Shown here one piece after another: positions 1 through 10,635 of a stretch of DNA of 64,000 nucleotides. The DNA lies in NCBI RefSeq assembly GCF_002968335.2, contig NZ_CP134398.1, forward strand, positions 620,001-684,000. Reading direction: 5' to 3'. Each line of letters starts with the position of its first letter. The stretch's first letter is position 1. A model generated the notes under the pieces. It saw only the letters and a list, made by a program, of their open reading frames with translations, did not search any database and was not told where the DNA came from. The position numbers and the translations under genes were made by a program. The stretch comes from Mycobacterium sp. ITM-2016-00316 (lineage in GTDB: Bacteria > Actinomycetota > Actinomycetes > Mycobacteriales > Mycobacteriaceae).

Positions 1-153
1 GCCGAGCAGCTGCACACCACCCCGAACCGGGAGAGTTCCGAGCTGCGCTGGGTGCCCGAACACGAGGTGGCACAGCTGCCGCTGCATCCCGGTTTCGCCG
101 CCAGCTGGGAACGGCTGCGCACGGTTACCGCTGAGATCCCATTGATTTCTTGA
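1..153 (+). CDS. C-terminal end of a probable NUDIX hydrolase (MutT3-like)
   Basis: Frame 1 is open from the window edge to a TGA at 151-153 and gives 50 residues ending in AEIPLIS. The fragment contains [19 protein letters not shown], the type of W-x-x-x-x-E-V-x-x-L-P-LHP tail found at the C-terminus of MutT/NUDIX hydrolases. The NUDIX box itself lies outside the window. The M. tuberculosis neighbour of thiE at this position is mutT3, which supports the call. The 3' end overlaps the 3' end of thiE on the other strand by 29 bp. Confidence 0.55.
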   Translation, partial: AEQLHTTPNRESSELRWVPEHEVAQLPLHPGFAASWERLRTVTAEIPLIS

Positions 154-796
154 GCGCCAGGGCCGCCGCCTGCGGATCCTCGGCCGCGGTGATGGCGCGC
201 ACCACGACAACGCGGCGAGCGCCGGCTTCCAAGACCTCGGGCAGCCGCTGCTCGTCGATCCCGCCGATCGCGAACCACGGTTTTGCCGGGGTCAACGCGG
301 CCACCTGCCGGATCAGATCCAGCCCCGGCGCGCTGCGCCCCGGTTTGGTCGGGGTGGGCCAGCACGGTCCGACGCAGAAGTAGTCCACCGCCTCGTCGAT
401 CGCGGCGGCGACCTGACCGGCATCGTGGGTGGAGCGCCCGATCACCGGTGCGGGCCCGATGACGTCGCGCGCGATGTCCAACGGCAGATCGTCCTGGCCG
501 AGGTGCAACACATCGGCCACGGCCGCCCGCGCGATATCGGCGCGGTCGTTGACCGCGAACAGCGCGCCGTGGCGGCGGGCCGCATCGGCGAGCACCGCCA
601 GCGCGTCGAGTTCCTGGCGGGCCTCCAGCGGACCGAACCGCTGCTCGCCCGCCGAGCCCTTGTCCCGCAGCTGGATGATGTCCACCCCGCCGGCCAGCGC
701 CGCGTCCGCGAACTCGGCCAGGTCACCGCGTTCGCGCCGGGCATCCGTGCACAGGTACAGCGACGCGGTCGTGAGGCGTTCGAGGCGATCGGACAC
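125..796 (-). CDS. thiE: thiamine-phosphate synthase ThiE
   Basis: ThiE joins HMP-PP and thiazole phosphate to make thiamine monophosphate in the cytoplasm. The 223-residue TIM-barrel protein shows the family motifs: QLRDK near residues 42-46, [10 protein letters not shown], the loop [13 protein letters not shown], and the phosphate-binding AIGGID near the C-terminus. The start is GTG at 794-796 (VSDRLERL), which gives the length usual for mycobacterial ThiE (about 222). Reading further upstream would run into thiO antisense sequence that is not thiE-like. The gene is divergent from the thiO riboswitch and convergent with the upstream NUDIX gene. Confidence 0.95.
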   Translation of the reverse strand: MSDRLERLTTASLYLCTDARRERGDLAEFADAALAGGVDIIQLRDKGSAGEQRFGPLEARQELDALAVLADAARRHGALFAVNDRADIARAAVADVLHLGQDDLPLDIARDVIGPAPVIGRSTHDAGQVAAAIDEAVDYFCVGPCWPTPTKPGRSAPGLDLIRQVAALTPAKPWFAIGGIDEQRLPEVLEAGARRVVVVRAITAAEDPQAAALALKKSMGSQR

Positions 797-816
797 CCGA
801 GTATCCTGACAGCTGA

Positions 817-907
817 ACACGGGAGTCCCGGGACCGGGGACTGAGAGTGGGCGCGCGACCGGCCCTGACCGTCGTACCTGATCCGGGTCATGCCGGCGAA
901 GGGAGAG
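817..907 (+). promoter_or_regulatory. TPP riboswitch (THI element) upstream of thiO
   Basis: The conserved aptamer blocks are present: ACGGGAG at the 5' side, CTGAGAG at 841-847, and ACCTGATCCGGGTCATGCCGG followed by CGAAGGGA at 876-904. The closing strand GGGAGAGGA (901-909) lies immediately before the thiO ATG at 911 and includes its Shine-Dalgarno. Ligand-stabilised P1 pairing would therefore sequester the ribosome binding site, which points to translational control. Boundaries are estimated from the consensus. Confidence 0.93.
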
Positions 908-910
908 GAC

Positions 911-1914
911 ATGATGGCTGGATCTCTTGCCGTGATCGGCGGCGGTGTCATCGGTCTGTCGGTGGCTCGGCGCGCCGCGCAGGACGGCTGGTCGGTGCGC
1001 GTGCACCGGACCGAGGCGCGCGGCGCTTCCTGGGTGGCCGGCGGCATGCTGGCCCCGCACAGCGAGGGCTGGCCGGGGGAGGACGCGCAGCTGGCGATCG
1101 GCCTCGAATCCCTCAAGCTCTGGCATGCCGGGTTCCTGGACGGGCTGCCCCCCGAGGTGGTGACCGCCCACGAATCGCTGGTGGTGGCGGTCGACCGGGC
1201 CGATGTCGCGGACCTCAAGACGGTGGCCGACTGGTTGTCCGGGCAGGGGCACCCGGTCACGGTGACGACGGCCGCCCGTGATGTCGAACCGCTGCTGGCC
1301 CAGGGCATCCGGCACGGCTTTGTCGCCGATACCGAACTGGCCGTGGACAATCGGGCATTGGTCGCGGCCCTGGAGCGGGCCTGTGCGGAGCTCGGTGTGC
1401 AGTGGGCGCCGCCGGTCGACGAGCTGGCCGCAGTGGACGCCGATCAGCGGGTGATCGCCAACGGGATCGACGCGCCCACCCTGTGGCCGGGTCTGGCGGT
1501 GCACCCGGTCAAGGGCGAGGTGCTGCGGCTGCGCTGGCGCAAGGGCTGTATGCCGTTGCCGCAACGCGTCGTTCGGGCCCGCGTGCACGGCAGGGCGGTA
1601 TACCTGGTGCCGCGCGGCGACGGGGTGGTGGTGGGCGCCACCCAGTACGAGCACGGCCGCGACACCGCTCCGGTGGTCCGCGGTGTGCGGGATCTGCTCG
1701 ACGATGCCTGCGCGGTGATGCCCGCGCTGGGCGAGTACGAACTCGCCGAGTGCGCGGCCGGATTGCGCCCGATGACACCGGACGGGTTGCCGCTGGTCGG
1801 TAGGCTCGACGAGTGCACGCTGGCCGCCACCGGCCACGGACGCAACGGTTTTCTGCTGGCGCCGTGGACGGCCGAGCGGATTGCCACGGAACTTGTAGCA
1901 GGCAGAGGGGCGAC

Positions 1915-1918
<4 letters not shown>
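911..1918 (+). CDS. thiO: glycine oxidase ThiO (FAD-dependent)
   Basis: ThiO oxidises glycine to the imine used for the thiazole of thiamine. The 335-residue protein starts with the FAD dinucleotide fold (GGGVIG near residues 10-15). It has the DAO-family C-terminal stretch [17 protein letters not shown] and ends in [16 protein letters not shown] at 911 or 914 is preferred over the in-frame ATG at 890, because 890 lies inside the riboswitch aptamer and GGGAGAGGA sits just before 911. The stop overlaps the thiS start (ATGA, 1915-1918). Confidence 0.95.
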
Positions 1919-3614
<1,696 letters not shown>

Positions 3615-3618
<4 letters not shown>

Positions 3619-4508
3619 TCGAACTGACCGGTCTGACAAAAACTTTCGCCTCGGTCAGGGCTGTCGACGAGTTGACCTGCACCATCGAGCCCGGTGTGGT
3701 GACCGGTTTCCTCGGGCCCAACGGTGCGGGCAAGTCGACCACGATGCGGATGATCGTCGGGCTGGACCGGCCCAGTGCCGGCACCGTCACCGTCGCCGGC
3801 CGGCCCTACCACGAACACAAGCACCCGCTGCGCACCGTCGGCGCACTGCTGGATGCCCGGCAGGTGCATCCGAACCGCACCGCGCGATCGCACCTGCGGT
3901 GGATCGCGGCGACCAACCGGATTCCGGTGCGCAGGGTCGACGAGGTGCTCGCCGAGGTCGGTCTGACCGAGGTGGCCGGCAAACAGGCCGGCGCGTTCTC
4001 GCTGGGCATGCTGCAGCGCCTCGGTATCGCGGCTGCCCTTCTCGGCGACCCGCAGGTGCTGTTGTTCGACGAACCGGTCAACGGGCTGGATCCCGAAGGC
4101 ATCCGCTGGATCCGGACACTGATGCGGGGCCTGGCCGCCGAGGGCCGGACCGTGTTCGTGTCCAGCCATCTGCTGGCCGAAATGGCCAACACCGCCGACC
4201 GGGTGCTGGTGATCGGGCGTGGCCGGTTGATCACCGCCACCACCATGTCCGAATTCCTGAATCAGGCGGACACGGTCCGGGTGCGCAGCCCGCAGATCGA
4301 CCGGCTGGCCGCCCTGTTGCCGGGAGCCCGTCGTGACGGTGCGGCGCTGCTGGTCGACGGCAGCAGCACCGAACAGGTCGGTGAACTGGCCGCGGCACAC
4401 GGCATCGTGCTGCACGAACTGGCCGCGCAGGCCGCGTCCCTGGAGGAGGCCTATATGAATCTCACCGACGGGGCCGTGCAGTACCGGGCGGGTGGCGGGC
4501 AGCCATGA
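3615..4508 (+). CDS. ABC transporter ATP-binding protein (BcrA/DrrA-like)
   Basis: This 297-residue ATPase starts at GTG 3615 (VIELTGLTKTF), which overlaps the hydrolase stop. Walker A is GPNGAGKST. The signature is the degenerate SLGMLQRLGIA form typical of BcrA-type drug or antibiotic exporters. Walker B is VLLFDEPVNGLDP, and the H-loop is VFVSSHLLAEM. The C-terminal about 80 residues form the accessory domain common in this group. It overlaps the downstream permease by 4 nt (ATGA), so the two form one ABC-2 exporter. The substrate cannot be read from sequence. Confidence 0.9.
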
Positions 4509-5248
4509 CGATCACCGCCGAACGCATCAAACTCACCAGCACCCGCTCGCCCCTGTGGCTGGCGCTCACCGTGGTCGGGATCAGCCTGGCCTTGGCCGCC
4601 GTCCAGGCTGCGGCGGCGCTGCCCTACAGCGTGGTGGGCCCGGACCGGGCGGTGCTCGGGGTGGCGATGTTCGGCGTCCCGGTGCTGATGATCCTGTCCG
4701 CGCTGACCGTGACCGGGGAGTACCGGACCGGGATGATCCGCACGACGTTCATGGCGACGCCACGCCGATCCCGGGTGCTGGTCGCGAAAGCCGTTGTCAC
4801 CATGGTGTTCTCCGGGGTGCTCGCCGCCGTTATGTCGCTGGGTTCGCTGCTGCTGGTGCGGGCGATGCTCGACGAGCGCCAGGGCGCGCAGCTGGCGCTC
4901 ACCGCCTGGGCACCGTGGCGCACCGTCGGGGCGGTGACGTTGTATGCCGTGCTGGCCGCGCTGCTGGCGGTGGGTCTCGGCGCGTGCGTACGCCACAGCG
5001 CCGCGGTGATCGCGATCCTGCTGCTGCTGCCGTTCGTGCTGGAACCGCTGCTCGGGGCCATCCCGGGTGTCGGAGGCAGAGTGGGCCCGCTGCTGCCATT
5101 CGCTAATGCCAACGCATTCACCGAAATTCCGTGGTTGCAGACCTTTTCAATGTGGTGGGGTCCGCTGGGCTCGGCCGTCTACTTCGCCGCGGTGGCGGCA
5201 GCGGTGTTCGCCACGGCTGTCGCCGTCGTCGCCCGGCGCGATCCCTGA
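4505..5248 (+). CDS. ABC-2 type transporter permease
   Basis: This 247-residue integral membrane protein has about six hydrophobic segments (near residues 18-38, 55-70, 95-120, 140-165, 168-190 and 215-240). It carries the ABC-2 feature TGEYRTGMIRTTFMATPRRS, in which the first cytoplasmic loop contacts the ATPase. The start ATG 4505 overlaps the ATPase stop. It forms the membrane half of the exporter with the preceding gene, most likely as a homodimer. Confidence 0.88.
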   Translation: MTITAERIKLTSTRSPLWLALTVVGISLALAAVQAAAALPYSVVGPDRAVLGVAMFGVPVLMILSALTVTGEYRTGMIRTTFMATPRRSRVLVAKAVVTMVFSGVLAAVMSLGSLLLVRAMLDERQGAQLALTAWAPWRTVGAVTLYAVLAALLAVGLGACVRHSAAVIAILLLLPFVLEPLLGAIPGVGGRVGPLLPFANANAFTEIPWLQTFSMWWGPLGSAVYFAAVAAAVFATAVAVVARRDP

Positions 5249-5254
5249 GTCGGC

Positions 5255-5260
5255 TACCGT
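5255..5260 (+). promoter_or_regulatory. -10 box of a leaderless promoter for lpqL
   Basis: TACCGT lies 7 nt before the ATG at 5268. This TANNNT spacing places the transcription start at the start codon. The only ribosome-site-like sequence is the G-run 5260-5264, so leaderless translation is favoured. Confidence 0.5.
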
Positions 5261-5267
5261 GGGGCTC

Positions 5268-6764
5268 ATGCAGTTCACGTCACGGTCCCTGGTGGCCATG
5301 CTGTCGGTGGCCACCCTCGCCGTGGGTGTCAGCGGCTGCGGCAAGGATGCACCGTCGGCGTCGCGGGTGGACGCGACGGCATACGCCGACGAGATCGGCC
5401 AGAGCCTCAGTACCGACGCCATGATGGGGCACCTGACCCGACTGCAGGAGATCGCCGACCAGCACGACGGTAACCGGGCGATGGGCACCCCCGGCTATCA
5501 GGCCAGCGTCGACTACGTGGTGAACCTGCTGCGGGACAAGGGTTTCGACGCGAAGACCGAAGAGTTCGAGGTGCGACTGCCGTTCGCCGAGGAACCGGAT
5601 GTGACGGTGGCGGGCAGCAAGGTCGGCGCCAAGGGCATGTCCTTCACAGTCGGCACCGGTCCGCAGGGTGTGTCCGGCCCGCTGGTCGCCGCGCCCGCCG
5701 ACGACAGCCCGGGCTGCGCCGACGCCGACTACGAGGGCCTGCCGGTACAGGGGGCAGTGGTGCTGGTGGACCGCGGGACCTGTCAGTTCGGCGAGAAGGC
5801 CGGCATCGCCGCCAAACGGGGAGCGGTCGCACTGCTCATCGCCGACAACGAGGACCGCCCCGTCGAGGAGTTCGGCGGCACCCTCGGCAGCAGGACCACG
5901 GTCAAGATCCCGGTCCTGGCGATCACCGAGGCCGAGGGCGCCCGGTTGCGCGCCAACCCCGGCGAGGCCACCGTGAAACTCACGGCCGGTGTCAATGTCG
6001 AGAAGACCAGCAACGTGATCGCCCAGACCACGACCGGATCCACCGAGAACGTCGTCATGGTGGGTGCCCACCTGGACAGCGTGCCCGAGGGGCCGGGGAT
6101 CAACGACAACGGCTCGGGTGTGGCCGCGGTGTTGGAGACCGCGCTGCAGATGGGTAGCTCGCCGGATGTCCAGAACGCGGTTCGCTTCGGGTTCTGGGGC
6201 GCCGAGGAACTCGGCCTACTGGGCTCGGCGGACTACGTCGGCAGGCTGGATGCCGAGGCACTCAAGGACATCGCGCTCTACCTGAACTTCGACATGGTGG
6301 GTTCGCCGAATCCGGGCTACTTCACCTATGACGGAAACCAGTCCGCACCACCGGCGGCCGACGGGAGCGTCCCCCGGGTTCCGGAGGGCTCCGCCGGGAT
6401 CGAACGCCTGCTGGTCGGGTACCTCGACGGCGCGGGTAAGCCCGCAGAGGACACCAGCTTCGACGGGCGCTCCGATTACGATGCCTTCACCCAGGCCGGC
6501 ATCCCTTCCGGTGGACTGTTCTCCGGCGCCGACGGGAACATGACCGCCGAGCAGGCCGAGCGCTGGGGCGGAAACGCCGACCAGCCGTTCGATCCCAACT
6601 ATCACAAGGCGACCGACACCCTCGAGCACATCGACCGCACCGCCCTTGAGATCCTGGGCCGCGGAGTCGGCTACTCGACGGCGCTCTACGCGCAGGACAT
6701 CGGCGGCCGCAACGGAGTTCCGGTGCGCGAGGACCGTACCCGGCACGCACAGTCGGCCTCATGA
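5268..6764 (+). CDS. lpqL: lipoprotein aminopeptidase LpqL (M28 family, PA domain)
   Basis: This 498-residue secreted lipoprotein has a signal sequence ending in a lipobox (VGVSGCG, Cys near residue 24). A PA domain occupies roughly residues 135-235, and the M28 zinc peptidase domain follows. The metal and catalytic residues are intact: His268 and Asp270 in AHLDS, Asp280 in GINDNGSG, Glu313-Glu314 in FWGAEELG, Asp342 in NFDMVGS, and His446 in NYHKATDT. The predicted activity is removal of N-terminal amino acids outside the membrane. The stop overlaps the start of the paralogue that follows (ATGA). Confidence 0.9.
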   Translation: MQFTSRSLVAMLSVATLAVGVSGCGKDAPSASRVDATAYADEIGQSLSTDAMMGHLTRLQEIADQHDGNRAMGTPGYQASVDYVVNLLRDKGFDAKTEEFEVRLPFAEEPDVTVAGSKVGAKGMSFTVGTGPQGVSGPLVAAPADDSPGCADADYEGLPVQGAVVLVDRGTCQFGEKAGIAAKRGAVALLIADNEDRPVEEFGGTLGSRTTVKIPVLAITEAEGARLRANPGEATVKLTAGVNVEKTSNVIAQTTTGSTENVVMVGAHLDSVPEGPGINDNGSGVAAVLETALQMGSSPDVQNAVRFGFWGAEELGLLGSADYVGRLDAEALKDIALYLNFDMVGSPNPGYFTYDGNQSAPPAADGSVPRVPEGSAGIERLLVGYLDGAGKPAEDTSFDGRSDYDAFTQAGIPSGGLFSGADGNMTAEQAERWGGNADQPFDPNYHKATDTLEHIDRTALEILGRGVGYSTALYAQDIGGRNGVPVREDRTRHAQSAS

Positions 6765-8170
6765 GACAAGCGCTGGTGGTCGTGACCGCTGCGCTGATGC
6801 TGGCATCGTGTTCGACGGCACCGCCACCCGCGCCCGCCGACCCGGCCCGCGACCTCGCGGGCAAGGTGACCGCCGATGCCATCTTCGGCCACCTCGAGGA
6901 ACTCAACGGTATCGCCGGAGCGAACCGGGGCAACCGGGCGGTCGGCACACCCGGGTACGAGGCCACCGTCGACTATGTCGCCGGTGTGCTGCGTGACGGC
7001 GGATTCGAGGTCAGCACACCGGAATTCGAATGGCTCAAGATGGGCGACCCGGGAAAGCCGACCCTGCAGATCGGCGGCCGCAGCTACCCCGTCACGCAGG
7101 CATCCCCACTCGCGGGGACCCCGCGCGGCGGAGTCAGCGGCCCGTCCCTGCGGCCCCGCAAAGCCGCCGGGTGCGCCGCCGCGGACTACGGCGACGTGCG
7201 CGGTGCGCTGGCGATCGTCGACGACACCGGGTGTTCGGTGGTCGTCAAACAGAACGCGGCCGTCGCCAAGGGCGCGGTCGGCCTGTTGGTGGTGAGCGCC
7301 GGCGGTACCAAGGGGCTGTTCGAGCCCGGCTACTACCAGAAGCTCACGCTGCCGGTCGCCGTCATCGACCGCACCACCGACGCCGCGTTGCGCCGCACCA
7401 CCGCGCCGGTCCGGCTGACCCTCGACGCGCAGGCCTCCGTGGCGACATCACGCAATGTCATCGCCCAGACCACCACCGGCGACACCACCAATGTGGTGAT
7501 GGCCGGCGCCAACCTGGACAGCGCGCCCCGCAGCCCCGGGATCAACGACAACGGCACCGGGGTGGCGGCGTTGCTGAGCATCGCCGCCGCGCTGGGGCCG
7601 ACACCCGCGGATGGCAACGCCGTCCGATTCGCCTTCTGGGGGTCCGAGAGTCTGGGCGCGGCAGGCAAATACGTCTCCGGCCTGGACGCGGGCCAGCTCG
7701 ACGACATCGCCGTCTACCTGGATGCGGACATGCTCGGCTCGCAGAACGCCGGTTTCTTCACCTATGACGGTGACCAGTCCGCCGCGGCCAACGAGGCTCC
7801 CGAGGGTTCGGCCGGGATCGAGCGCACCCTGGCCGGCTACCTCAACCTTGCCGGTGTCCGGCCCGCCGACATCCCGCTCGACAACGCCGGCGACTACGGC
7901 CCGTTCCTTACCGCGGGCGTGCCGATCGGTGGCCTGACCACCGGATCGAACCAGCAGAAGAGCGCCGTGCAGGCCCGGCTCTGGGGTGGGCGCGCCGGGG
8001 CCGCCTTCGACCCCAATCACGGCACCGCCCGCGACGACATCGAGAACGTCGACCACCGCGCGCTGTCGATCACCGGACCGGCGCTGGCCTTCGCCATTGG
8101 CACCTATGCGCATTCGATCGAGGGCGTCAACGGTGTCCCGGCCCGGGACCGCCGACACCGCCAAGGATGA
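6761..8170 (+). CDS. M28-family lipoprotein paralogue with degenerate zinc site (predicted pseudo-peptidase)
   Basis: This 469-residue lipoprotein (lipobox LMLASCS, Cys17) is a tandem paralogue of the preceding LpqL with the same PA plus M28 architecture. Several metal-binding positions are altered. AHLDS is ANLDS (Asn251 for His). The Glu-Glu pair in the FWG motif is Glu-Ser (E296-S297, FWGSESLG). The last motif NYHKATDT is NHGTARDD (Gly421 at the His position, with a His shifted one residue to 420). The bridging Asp in GINDNGTG and Asp323 in DADMLGS remain. The fold is probably intact but zinc-dependent activity is doubtful. It is not M. tuberculosis LpqM, because no HExxH motif is present. 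Confidence 0.85.
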   Translation: MRQALVVVTAALMLASCSTAPPPAPADPARDLAGKVTADAIFGHLEELNGIAGANRGNRAVGTPGYEATVDYVAGVLRDGGFEVSTPEFEWLKMGDPGKPTLQIGGRSYPVTQASPLAGTPRGGVSGPSLRPRKAAGCAAADYGDVRGALAIVDDTGCSVVVKQNAAVAKGAVGLLVVSAGGTKGLFEPGYYQKLTLPVAVIDRTTDAALRRTTAPVRLTLDAQASVATSRNVIAQTTTGDTTNVVMAGANLDSAPRSPGINDNGTGVAALLSIAAALGPTPADGNAVRFAFWGSESLGAAGKYVSGLDAGQLDDIAVYLDADMLGSQNAGFFTYDGDQSAAANEAPEGSAGIERTLAGYLNLAGVRPADIPLDNAGDYGPFLTAGVPIGGLTTGSNQQKSAVQARLWGGRAGAAFDPNHGTARDDIENVDHRALSITGPALAFAIGTYAHSIEGVNGVPARDRRHRQG

Positions 8171-8176
8171 GGACAC

Positions 8177-8437
8177 ATGTATCTGCGCATCGATCCCCGC
8201 ACCACCCCGCCGCTGATCGAGGTCGTCGAACCCGAGGATTTCACCTCCTTCAAGGTCGTGGTGGTCACCGCATCGCACTCCTGGGTGGATCCCGCTGACC
8301 TGACTGCACTCGCCGGGCGCACCGGCGACCCCGACTGGCAGCAGAAGCTGGCGGGCATGGTCTCCTACGCCGAGTCCAAGGGCTGGCTCGACGAGAAGGG
8401 CCGCATCCGCGCCCACGTGGAGACCCAGGAGGGGTAG
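8177..8437 (+). CDS. conserved small hypothetical protein, 86 residues
   Basis: This acidic, soluble-looking protein starts at ATG 8177, 6 nt after the preceding stop, with GAGG as a weak ribosome site. It contains SHSWVDPADLTALAGR and ends in RIRAHVETQEG. There is no signal peptide or membrane segment, and I recognise no domain. The compact, proline-punctuated first half and helix-rich second half suggest a small globular protein. Close spacing implies co-transcription with the two lipoproteins upstream and possibly the MMPL gene 20 nt downstream. Confidence 0.7.
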   Translation: MYLRIDPRTTPPLIEVVEPEDFTSFKVVVVTASHSWVDPADLTALAGRTGDPDWQQKLAGMVSYAESKGWLDEKGRIRAHVETQEG

Positions 8438-8457
8438 CCATCGGGCACCATGAGCCG

Positions 8458-10596
8458 GTGGAAAAACCCGGCGTTCTGGAACGCCTCGCCCGTCTTGCCC
8501 TGGCTGCGCCCCGACGGATCCTCGCCGTCGCCGCACTGGCCGCGGTCGCGGCGGCGATCTTCGGTGTGCCGGTCACCCAGAAGCTGACCGCCGGCGGATT
8601 CCAGGATCCCGGCGCGGAATCCAGCCAGGCGGCCGAACTGCTGACCGGCAGGTTCGACCAGGGCGACATGCAGTTGCTGATCGTCGTGTCGGACCCGTCG
8701 GGCGCCATGAGTCCCGAGGCCCGCCGGGTGGGGACCGAGATCGTGTCGGCGTTGCGGGACTCCGAGCATGTGGCCGAGGTGAGTTCGCCGTGGACCGTGC
8801 CGCAACCCGCCGCCGCGGAACTGCTCACCCGGGACGGCACCGCGGGACTGATCGTCGCCGGTATCACCGGGGGCGAGAAGTACGCCCAGAACCACGCCAA
8901 GGAGCTCGTCGACAGCCTGGTCCACGACCGGGACGGGGTGCGCGTGCAGGCCGGTGGCCTGGCCATGGTGAACACCCAGATCACCGAGCAGTCACAGCGC
9001 GACCTGCTGGTGATGGAGTCGATCGCCATCCCGTTCAGCTTCCTGGTTCTGGTGTGGGTGTTCGGTGGGCTGCTCGCCGCCGCGGTGCCGGTGGTGGTCG
9101 GTGTGATGGCGATCCTCGGTTCGCTGGCGGTGCTGCGGCTGATCACGATGGCCACCGATGTGTCGGTGTTCGCCCTGAATCTCTGCATGGCAATGGGGCT
9201 GGCGCTGGCCATCGATTACACGTTGCTGATGATCAGCCGCTACCGCGACGAACTGGCCGACGGAGCCGCCCCCGAGGACGCCCTGATGCGGATGATGGTG
9301 ACGGCGGGGCGCACCGTGGTGTTCTCGGCGACGACGGTGGCGTTGCCGATGTCCACGCTGGTGCTGTTCCCGATGTACTTCCTGAAGTCTTTCGCCTACG
9401 CCGGGGTGGCGACCGTGGTGTTCGCGGCGATCGCTGCGTTGGTGCTCACCCCGGCGGCCGTCGTGCTGCTCGGTGACCGGGTCAAGGGCCGGCGCGCGCG
9501 GGAGCCCAAACCCGTCGAGGCACAGTTCTGGTACCGCTCAACCAAGTTCGTGCTGCGCCGCGCCGCCTCGATCGGCCTGGCGGTGGTGGTGTTGCTGGTT
9601 TTGCTGGGGCTGCCGTTCACCGGGGTCAAATGGGGTTTCCCCGATGACCGGGTGCTGCCGGCCGGCGCGTCGGCGCATCAGGTCGGCGACCGTCTCAGAC
9701 AGGATTTCGCACACAACTCGGCGACCGATATCAGCGTCGTCATCCCCGATTCGACCGGGCTGACACGCACCGACCTGGACCGCTATACGGCTGAATTGTC
9801 CGCAGTGCCCGAGGTTTCGGCGGTCTCACCCCCGGTGGAACGCGACGGCAGCATGTTCCTGCGGGTGTCCAGTTCGGCGCCGTTGTTCTCCGACGCCTCG
9901 GCGGCGCAGCTGGACCGGTTGCACGAGGTGACCGGCCCGGCCGGCCGTCAGGTGTTGCTGGGCGGGGTCGCCCAGACCGATCGGGACAGTGTGGACGCGA
10001 TCGGCGCGAAGCTGCCGCTGGTGCTCGGGCTGATCGCGGCCATCACGTTCTGTCTGCTGTTCCTGCTCACCGGCAGTGTGGTGCTCCCACTGAAAGCGGT
10101 TGTGCTGAACATCTTGTCGCTGACTGCCACTTTCGGTGCGATGGTGTGGATCTTCCAGGACGGGCACCTCGGCGCGCTGGGCACCACGCCCACCGGCACA
10201 CTGGTCGCCAACATCCCGGTGCTGCTGTTCTGTATCGCCTTTGGGTTGTCGATGGACTACGAGGTGTTCCTGCTCGCCCGGATCCGCGAGTACTGGCTGG
10301 CCTCGGGGCGCACCTCGGCCGATGTCGGGGAGAGCGTGGCGCTCGGGCTGGCACGTACCGGTCGCGTGGTTACCGCTGCCGCACTTGTGATGTCGATCTC
10401 GTTTGCCGCACTGATTGCGGCAAATGTGTCTTTCATGCGGATGTTCGGTCTGGGGCTGACATTGGCGGTGTTGATGGACGCCACGCTGGTGCGAATGGTC
10501 CTGGTACCGGCGTTCATGCAGTTGATGGGGCGCTGGAACTGGTGGGCGCCCAAGCCATTGGCCCGGCTGCATGACCGGATCGGACTGAATCACTGA
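8458..10596 (+). CDS. MMPL/RND-family membrane transporter
   Basis: This 712-residue protein has RND/MMPL topology. An N-terminal helix is followed by an extracytoplasmic domain (residues about 45-180), a five-helix bundle (about 180-375) with AIDYTLLMISRYRDEL, a second loop domain, and a second bundle with GLSMDYEVFLLARIRE. The two D-Y motifs in the TM4 and TM10 equivalents are the proton-relay signature. It is shorter than the mycolate-related MmpL proteins and resembles the YdfJ-type group, so the cargo is uncertain. The start is GTG 8458; the ATG at 8450 is out of frame. Confidence 0.88.
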   Translation: MEKPGVLERLARLALAAPRRILAVAALAAVAAAIFGVPVTQKLTAGGFQDPGAESSQAAELLTGRFDQGDMQLLIVVSDPSGAMSPEARRVGTEIVSALRDSEHVAEVSSPWTVPQPAAAELLTRDGTAGLIVAGITGGEKYAQNHAKELVDSLVHDRDGVRVQAGGLAMVNTQITEQSQRDLLVMESIAIPFSFLVLVWVFGGLLAAAVPVVVGVMAILGSLAVLRLITMATDVSVFALNLCMAMGLALAIDYTLLMISRYRDELADGAAPEDALMRMMVTAGRTVVFSATTVALPMSTLVLFPMYFLKSFAYAGVATVVFAAIAALVLTPAAVVLLGDRVKGRRAREPKPVEAQFWYRSTKFVLRRAASIGLAVVVLLVLLGLPFTGVKWGFPDDRVLPAGASAHQVGDRLRQDFAHNSATDISVVIPDSTGLTRTDLDRYTAELSAVPEVSAVSPPVERDGSMFLRVSSSAPLFSDASAAQLDRLHEVTGPAGRQVLLGGVAQTDRDSVDAIGAKLPLVLGLIAAITFCLLFLLTGSVVLPLKAVVLNILSLTATFGAMVWIFQDGHLGALGTTPTGTLVANIPVLLFCIAFGLSMDYEVFLLARIREYWLASGRTSADVGESVALGLARTGRVVTAAALVMSISFAALIAANVSFMRMFGLGLTLAVLMDATLVRMVLVPAFMQLMGRWNWWAPKPLARLHDRIGLNH

Positions 10597-10635
10597 CGGA
10601 TTGAACCCAACGGCGTAGCACCCCGTAATCAGGGT

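Noticed and set aside
797..1837. Extension of the thiE reading frame to a 570-residue protein
   Set aside because: The extra part is antisense to thiO, lacks thiE similarity and crosses the riboswitch; the GTG at 796 gives the normal length.
6761..8170. Naming this gene lpqM from its position after lpqL
   Set aside because: It is an LpqL-type M28 paralogue and has no HExxH metalloprotease motif, unlike what I recall of LpqM.
8450..8460. ATG 8450 as the MMPL start
   Set aside because: It is in a different frame; the MMPL frame opens with GTG 8458.
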